From: Bacillota bacterium
GTDB taxonomy: Bacteria; Bacillota; Bacilli; Bacillales_B; DSM-18226
NCBI GenBank assembly: GCA_021821235.1
Contig: JAKACS010000066.1
Coordinates: forward strand, 1 to 10,012
DNA: 10,012 bases
Direction: 5' to 3'
The first letter of the stretch is position 1. Each line of letters opens with the position of its first letter. The position numbers and the translations under genes were made by a program. The notes beneath the pieces were generated by a model. It did no database searches, was not told the origin of the DNA, and worked only from the letters and a program-made list of their open reading frames with translations. Below, in pieces: positions 6,607 to 10,012 of this stretch.

Positions 6607-7596
6607 ATGGAGTATACAAAGCTTGGGAATACGGGATTAGAAGTATCAAGACTATGCCTTGGCTGCATGGGTTTTGGAGTTGCAGAGCGCTGGATTCATC
6701 CATGGGTAATTGATGAGGAAAGCAGCCGTTCAGTTATTAAACAGGCCATTGAACTAGGTATTAACTTTTTTGATACAGCGAATGTGTATTCGGATGGAAC
6801 GAGTGAAGAATTTGTTGGACGGGCTCTAAAAGATTTTGCAAATCGGGATGAAGTTGTTATTGCGACAAAAGTCTATTTCCCGATGCATGAAGGTCCAAAT
6901 GGGAAGGGGTTATCCCGAAAACACATTATGAGCGAGATTGATAAAAGTCTTAAACGCCTTGGAACGGATTATGTGGACCTATACCAAATTCATCGCTGGG
7001 ATTACAACACACCAATTGAAGAGACGATGGAAGCACTGCATGATCTAGTGAAGGCGGGGAAAGTGAGATACATCGGTGCATCTGCGATGTATGCATGGCA
7101 GTTCCAAAAGGCTTTACATGTAGCAGAGAAACATGGATGGACCAAGTTTGTCTCAATGCAGAATCATTTAAACCTCATCTACCGTGAGGAGGAACGCGAG
7201 ATGCTGCCGTTATGCAAAGAAGAAAAAATCGGCGTGATACCATACAGTCCTCTTGCATCAGGCAGATTGACGCGCGATTGGGCGGAAGACACTCTTCGTT
7301 CTGAAACAGACCAAGTTCAAAAATCTAAATATGGTGCCACGGAAAATAATGATCGTATTGTTGTAGAAAGAGTTGCGGAAATCGTCAAAAATCATGGCGT
7401 ACCAAGATCTCAAATTGCACTTGCTTGGTTGCTGCAGAAAGAGCCTGTCACAGCTCCTATTATCGGTGCGACGAAAATTTCTCATCTTGAAGACTCCGTG
7501 GGTGCTCTTACGGTTAGGTTAACCGCTGAAGAAATTGCACATTTGGAAGAGCCATATGTTCCACATCCTGTCGTCGGTGCTTTAACTTCTAAGTAG
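6607..7596 (+). CDS. Aldo/keto reductase, YajO-type
   Basis: This 329-residue NADPH-dependent oxidoreductase has the (beta/alpha)8 barrel fold. The catalytic tetrad of the superfamily is present: D56 (FFDTAN), Y61 (VYSDG), K88 (IATK) and H129 (QIHRWD). The sequence is remembered as strikingly close to E. coli YajO along its whole length: VSRLCLGCMGFG near the start, YNTPIEET, IYREEEREMLPLC in the middle and PYVPHPVVG at the end. YajO has been reported to convert ribulose 5-phosphate to 1-deoxyxylulose 5-phosphate, feeding isoprenoid and thiamine synthesis, besides reducing aldehydes; whether this one does is unknown. The gene is a single unit with its own promoter and terminator, so it need not belong to the fructoside operon. 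Start set by the GTGAGGT site, 7 codons inside the longest frame. Confidence 0.9.
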   Translation: MEYTKLGNTGLEVSRLCLGCMGFGVAERWIHPWVIDEESSRSVIKQAIELGINFFDTANVYSDGTSEEFVGRALKDFANRDEVVIATKVYFPMHEGPNGKGLSRKHIMSEIDKSLKRLGTDYVDLYQIHRWDYNTPIEETMEALHDLVKAGKVRYIGASAMYAWQFQKALHVAEKHGWTKFVSMQNHLNLIYREEEREMLPLCKEEKIGVIPYSPLASGRLTRDWAEDTLRSETDQVQKSKYGATENNDRIVVERVAEIVKNHGVPRSQIALAWLLQKEPVTAPIIGATKISHLEDSVGALTVRLTAEEIAHLEEPYVPHPVVGALTSK

Positions 7597-7623
7597 TAAT
7601 ATTTTAGTAAAGTAAAAATAAGC

Positions 7624-7663
7624 CCCTGATTTCCTTAGATCAAGCAGGAGATCAGGGTTTTTT
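7624..7663 (+). terminator. Rho-independent terminator of the reductase gene
   Basis: CCCTGATTTCC (7624-7634) pairs with GGAGATCAGGG (7647-7657) through 11 pairs, one of them G-U, with a 12-nt loop, followed directly by six T's (7658-7663). It lies 27 bp after the stop codon. One of the clearest terminators in the window. Confidence 0.93.
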
Positions 7664-7706
7664 ATATTATTTATATCTTAATTTATCATCCAGAACAGTA
7701 AAAGGG

Positions 7707-7934
7707 AAAAATTAGGTCGATCAATGGTTCACAGTAAAAATGGTTATCAAAGAGGGACTATGATTCCCAAAATCGATGATTCCCGGTAAAAACGGGAAAC
7801 AAAGCGGGTCTATGATTCCCAAAATCGATGGTTCCCGGTAAAAACGGGAATCAAAGAGGGACTATGATTCCCAAAATCGATGGATCACGGTAAAAACGGG
7901 AATCAAAGAAGACCTATGATGCCCAAATTGAGTG
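7707..7934. repeat. 52-bp tandem repeat array, about 4.3 copies, each with a hairpin
   Basis: Units begin at 7759, 7811, 7863 and 7915, with a diverged unit from 7707 in the same register and no insertions or deletions. The three central units share TATGATTCCC (first ten bases), then ATCGAT, the inner arms TTCCCG and CGGGAA around a GTAAAAA loop (7780-7785 with 7793-7798 and 7832-7837 with 7845-7850), then a CAAAG purine stretch. GATTCCC at the unit start can also pair with the later GGGAATC, so alternative folds exist. The outer copies have decayed. Since 52 is not a multiple of three and stops are frequent, it is non-coding. I recall similar GATTCCC/GGGAATC minisatellites in Bacillus intergenic regions but cannot name a family. 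Confidence 0.9.
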
Positions 7935-7970
7935 ATTGTTGAATTTTAAACAGATTAAGGACTTATATTT

Positions 7971-8098
7971 GTCGGGGCTGACCAAGGTGCTTGTGCCTTT
8001 TGTTAGCTAATCAGAATTTATATCCATAAATTCTGAACGCATAAGGGCAACTACGCCTCTGTCTTCGCCAAAGGCTCGCCAATCGGCGAGTTTTCTTT
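7971..8098 (+). repeat. Composite structured intergenic element (GGGGCTGACC sequence, 11-bp inverted repeat, terminator)
   Basis: Three structured blocks follow one another. GTCGGGGCTGACC plus AAGGTGCTTGTGCC (7971-7997) resembles the 3' end of a widespread Bacillaceae repeat ending in GGCGCTTGCGCTTTT, as I remember it. Next is a perfect 11-bp inverted repeat TCAGAATTTAT/ATAAATTCTGA (8011-8021 with 8026-8036, loop ATCC). Last, after a stretch containing GGGCAACTACGCC, comes the hairpin CTCGCC-AATC-GGCGAG (8075-8090) with TTTTCTTT. The whole looks like an independent small RNA or mobile intergenic repeat rather than the leader of nadB, because its terminator ends 245 bp before nadB. Confidence 0.55.
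8075..8098 (+). terminator. Terminator-like hairpin CTCGCC/GGCGAG
   Basis: A six-pair GC-rich stem with an AATC loop is followed by TTTTCTTT. It has no plus-strand gene before it within 475 bp, so it either ends an unannotated transcript from the structured element or forms part of a repeat. Confidence 0.6.
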
Positions 8099-8115
8099 AT
8101 GATATTTTTAAAAAT

Positions 8116-8196
8116 CTACGCAATCTTCTCAATCAAATTGCCTGCTTGTTCCGCCATGCTTTGGGGCGTATAAGGCATTCGATTGTGATCCTCCAT
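8116..8196 (-). CDS. Possible 26-residue small protein, unidentified
   Basis: A minus-strand ATG at 8196 has AAGGA seven bases upstream and encodes MEDHNRMPYTPQSMAEQAG plus NLIEKIA, ending at TAG 8116-8118. A second in-frame ATG at 8178 has GGAGG eleven bases upstream. The frame extends back to a stop at 8224-8226, and that extension reads GYFICKDCG, with a CxxC pair and no start codon. The composition is protein-like, so this may be a microprotein or the tail of a decayed zinc-binding gene. No homologue recognised. Low confidence. Confidence 0.25.
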   Translation of the reverse strand: MEDHNRMPYTPQSMAEQAGNLIEKIA

Positions 8197-8308
8197 TCCA
8201 CAATCCTTACATATGAAGTAACCTTAAATTGAAGAATAAAATGCTCAAACTCATTTGTTTTACCTTTAAAAAAATCTTGTTTTTATTTTAAAATTATGTA
8301 AATATATA

Positions 8309-8327
8309 TGTCAAGACAGTTGTTAAC
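8309..8327. promoter_or_regulatory. Candidate NiaR (YrxA) operator before nadB
   Basis: TGTC-AA-GACA (8309-8318) is a short inverted repeat, followed by GTTGTTAAC, giving overlapping GACA/TGTT half-sites 17-35 bp before the nadB start. In Bacillus the nicotinate-responsive repressor NiaR/YrxA controls nadB, and its sites are, as I recall, rich in TGTC/GACA elements. The placement, just before the ribosome binding site and possibly at the transcription start, suits repression. Identification rests on memory of the motif. Confidence 0.4.
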
Positions 8328-8330
8328 TTT

Positions 8331-8335
8331 GGAGG
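8331..8335 (+). promoter_or_regulatory. Ribosome binding site that sets the nadB start
   Basis: GGAGG is eight bases before ATG 8344. The longer open frame from ATG 8308 has no such site and would place 12 non-conserved residues ahead of the FAD-binding strand; that upstream ATG also falls at the candidate operator. Confidence 0.85.
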
Positions 8336-8343
8336 TCTACATC

Positions 8344-9921
8344 ATGAAAATGGTTGACGTTCTAATTATCGGCAGTGGAATTGCGGCAATGCAGCTGGCA
8401 ACTTTGCTTAGGCATGATAAGAATGTGAGGATTCTCACAAAGTCACATATAAAAAATGCGAACTCTTATTTAGCGCAAGGTGGGATTGCTGCTGCTATCG
8501 GGATTCACGATGATACGAAAAAGCATGTTGCCGATACGCTTGAGGCAGGCAGGTTTCACAACAATGAGGAAGCTGTACGTGAAATACTGAACGAAGCTCC
8601 AGCGCTGATTGGTGACCTTTGTGAAATCTTTGACAAGGATCAACATGGGCATTTGCTGCTTGGACTGGAAGGCGCGCATAGTGAAAATAGGATTGTTCAT
8701 AGCGGCGGTGATACGACAGGAAAAAATGTCATAGACTACTTGATTCGTAAACTGACTGACAATATAAAAGTGGAAGAGAACGTTTTTGCCTACGAATTAG
8801 TTATCGACAAAGAGCAGAAACGTTGTATTGGTGTAAAAGCGAAAGACCCAGATGGCACGATTCGTTATTTTTATGGAGATTATGTGATTGTTGCCACGGG
8901 CGGCTGCGGACAGGTTTATCCTTTTACTTCAAACGCCCCAACTGTAACAGGAGATGGGATTGCCATGGCTTATTTGGCAGGTGCGGAAATTGCTGATATG
9001 GAATTTATCCAATTTCACCCGACGCTTTTATATAAAGATGGAGAAACGAAGGGGCTTATATCGGAAGCTGTCAGGGGCGAGGGGGGGATCTTGGTAACGG
9101 AAGATGGAACTCCGATTATGGAGGGTGTCCACCCGTTAAAAGATCTTGCTCCACGGCACATCGTTTCTCAGACGATAGTGGACTATATCAAAAATGGGCA
9201 TGAAGTGTATCTGGATATTAGAAGAATAAAAAACTTTGAGAGGCGGTTCCCTTCCATAACAGCGATCTGTGAAAAAAGCGGAATCCATTTGTCGGATGGG
9301 AGAATTCCGGTAGTTCCCGGCAGTCATTTTTTAATGGGCGGGATCAAAACCGATTTAATTGGTCGAACTTCAATAAATGGGCTATTTGCGATTGGAGAGG
9401 CGGCGTGTACGGGTCTTCATGGCGCTAACCGCCTGGCAAGCAATTCGTTGTTGGAAGGACTTTATCAAGGGAAAAAGCTTTCGCAATGGATGAATTCAAA
9501 TTCAAATTCGAAAAAATATCCAATTCCGGTTTTGCCTGAAGCTTACCCTTCCATACCAGAAAAAAAGCTGCTGCTTCCGGATGTCCAAACCTTAAAGAAT
9601 AGGATGATGAAAAGAGTCGGCATTATCCGGTCTAAAGAACTTTTGGAAGAACAAAAAAATTGGCTGGAGCAGTTCCATATACAAGATGTAACGGGGCTTG
9701 ATTCTTATTCGATTCAAGAGATTACCGCTATTTTTATGTACGTCATTGCTTCCTTGATTACAGAAGCAGCCTTTAGCCGGACGGAAAGCCGCGGCGGCCA
9801 TTTTAGAAGTGATTGTCCGTTTGAAGATGATCAAAACTGGTATAAGAAAATAATGATTCAGAAGCGCAAAGGGGATGTGGCAATCAAACATGAATACATT
9901 AAAACTGCGCTCGTTAATTGA
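8344..9921 (+). CDS. nadB: L-aspartate oxidase
   Basis: This 525-residue flavoprotein oxidises L-aspartate to iminoaspartate, the first step of de novo NAD synthesis; NadA then condenses the product to quinolinate. The N-terminal FAD Rossmann motif is GSGIAAM (10-16). Family landmarks follow in order: NSYLAQGGIAAA (40-51), HSGGDTTG (119-126), FHPT (224-227), LAPRHIV (268-274), SHFLMGGI (327-334), and GEAACTGLHGANRLASNSLLEG (351-372), the last shared with succinate dehydrogenase and fumarate reductase flavoproteins. H225, R271, H328 and R363 correspond by eye to the active-site His/Arg set of E. coli NadB. The C-terminal helical domain contains the TESRGGHFRSD stretch. Length fits the Bacillus enzyme. 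Start ATG 8344 is set by GGAGG. It overlaps nadC by 32 bp and is probably controlled by NiaR. Unlike B. subtilis, no divergent nifS/nadS lies upstream. Confidence 0.96.
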   Translation: MKMVDVLIIGSGIAAMQLATLLRHDKNVRILTKSHIKNANSYLAQGGIAAAIGIHDDTKKHVADTLEAGRFHNNEEAVREILNEAPALIGDLCEIFDKDQHGHLLLGLEGAHSENRIVHSGGDTTGKNVIDYLIRKLTDNIKVEENVFAYELVIDKEQKRCIGVKAKDPDGTIRYFYGDYVIVATGGCGQVYPFTSNAPTVTGDGIAMAYLAGAEIADMEFIQFHPTLLYKDGETKGLISEAVRGEGGILVTEDGTPIMEGVHPLKDLAPRHIVSQTIVDYIKNGHEVYLDIRRIKNFERRFPSITAICEKSGIHLSDGRIPVVPGSHFLMGGIKTDLIGRTSINGLFAIGEAACTGLHGANRLASNSLLEGLYQGKKLSQWMNSNSNSKKYPIPVLPEAYPSIPEKKLLLPDVQTLKNRMMKRVGIIRSKELLEEQKNWLEQFHIQDVTGLDSYSIQEITAIFMYVIASLITEAAFSRTESRGGHFRSDCPFEDDQNWYKKIMIQKRKGDVAIKHEYIKTALVN

Positions 9922-10012
9922 GCAATTTTTTATCGAAGACATTGGGGAACAAGATCTCACCACCGATTTGATTTTTTCAGACAATGCAAAAGGGGAAATC
10001 GTCTTTTTAGCA
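9890..10012 (+). CDS. nadC: Quinolinate phosphoribosyltransferase (nicotinate-nucleotide pyrophosphorylase), N-terminal 41 codons
   Basis: The gene runs off the window. NadC converts quinolinate and PRPP to nicotinate mononucleotide, CO2 and pyrophosphate, the step after NadA. The visible MNTLKLRSLIEQFF and EDIGEQDLTTD match the start of Bacillus NadC, where L-x2-FF-x-EDIG-x-GDLT is conserved; the second G of that motif is Q here. ATG 9890 lies inside nadB, overlapping its last 32 bases, and fits the usual N-terminus. An in-frame ATG at 9875 is possible but sits directly on AAAGGGG, which is better placed, though distant (15 bases), for 9890. Translational coupling to nadB is likely; nadA would be expected next. 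Confidence 0.93.
   Translation, partial: MNTLKLRSLIEQFFIEDIGEQDLTTDLIFSDNAKGEIVFLA

Larger units (their letters stand above)
7597..8343. other. 747-bp gene-poor intergenic region
   Basis: From left to right it holds the reductase terminator, the 52-bp tandem repeats, the composite structured element with its own terminator, a doubtful antisense small ORF, and about 110 bp of very AT-rich DNA that must contain the nadB promoter. No convincing -35/-10 pair stands out there: TTGTTT at 8277 and TATATA at 8303 are 20 bp apart. No plus-strand gene before nadB is supported. Confidence 0.7.

Noticed and set aside
7707..7934. CRISPR array
   Set aside because: The period of 52 bp is repeated along its whole length without unique spacers, so it is a tandem repeat and not repeat-spacer.
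7971..8098. Riboswitch controlling nadB
   Set aside because: I could not match any known class (TPP, SAM, purine, preQ1, NAD+), and its terminator is 245 bp before nadB with no anti-terminator pairing visible.
9592..9984. 130-codon open frame on the minus strand
   Set aside because: Antisense to the end of nadB and the start of nadC, both recognised by conserved motifs.

Overview
The window looks like a piece of a low-GC Firmicute chromosome, most likely a member of the Bacillaceae (Bacillus in the broad sense). This rests on strong GGAGG-type ribosome binding sites, a LacI/CcpA-type regulator, a Bacillus-style nadB-nadC gene order, and intergenic repeats of a kind I associate from memory with Bacillus genomes. 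The assignment is inferred from style and family resemblance, not from a search.

Region 1 (1-250): the right end of an IS200/IS605-family element. It holds the last 49 codons of a TnpB (RNA-guided nuclease, IscB/Cas12 relatives), then the folded right end ending in TCAA. This end should also be the scaffold of an omega (reRNA) guide RNA, so the flanking host DNA from 231 onward is its natural guide.

Region 2 (404-6325): a divergently organised sugar-uptake locus. On the minus strand, read from 5108 down to 440, are a lipoprotein sugar-binding protein, two MalF/MalG-type permeases and a cytoplasmic GH32 beta-fructosidase, closed by a terminator at 404-427. On the plus strand, facing away, is a LacI-family repressor. 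Two copies of the palindrome GAATACGTATTC, 152 bp centre to centre, lie in the 224-bp gap and are the obvious operators. The set matches the msm/fos type of locus for non-phosphorylated fructo-oligosaccharides or sucrose. It lacks an ATPase, so it probably borrows a shared MsmX-type one. A 14-bp stem terminator-like hairpin sits between the binding protein and the permeases and would explain unequal expression within the operon.

Region 3 (6536-7663): a monocistronic aldo/keto reductase very like E. coli YajO, with its own promoter and a clear rho-independent terminator.

Region 4 (7664-8343): a long gene-poor stretch. It carries about four copies of a 52-bp hairpin-bearing tandem repeat, then a composite structured element (GGGGCTGACC-type sequence, an 11-bp perfect inverted repeat and a terminator-like hairpin), then a possible 26-codon antisense ORF, then the control region of nadB.

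Region 5 (8344-10012): nadB (L-aspartate oxidase) overlapping by 32 bp the start of nadC (quinolinate phosphoribosyltransferase), which runs off the window. These are the first and last steps of aspartate-to-nicotinate-mononucleotide synthesis. A TGTC-AA-GACA inverted repeat just before nadB is a candidate operator for the NAD repressor NiaR. Two start codons should be moved inward from the longest frame: the reductase to ATG 6607 and nadB to ATG 8344.
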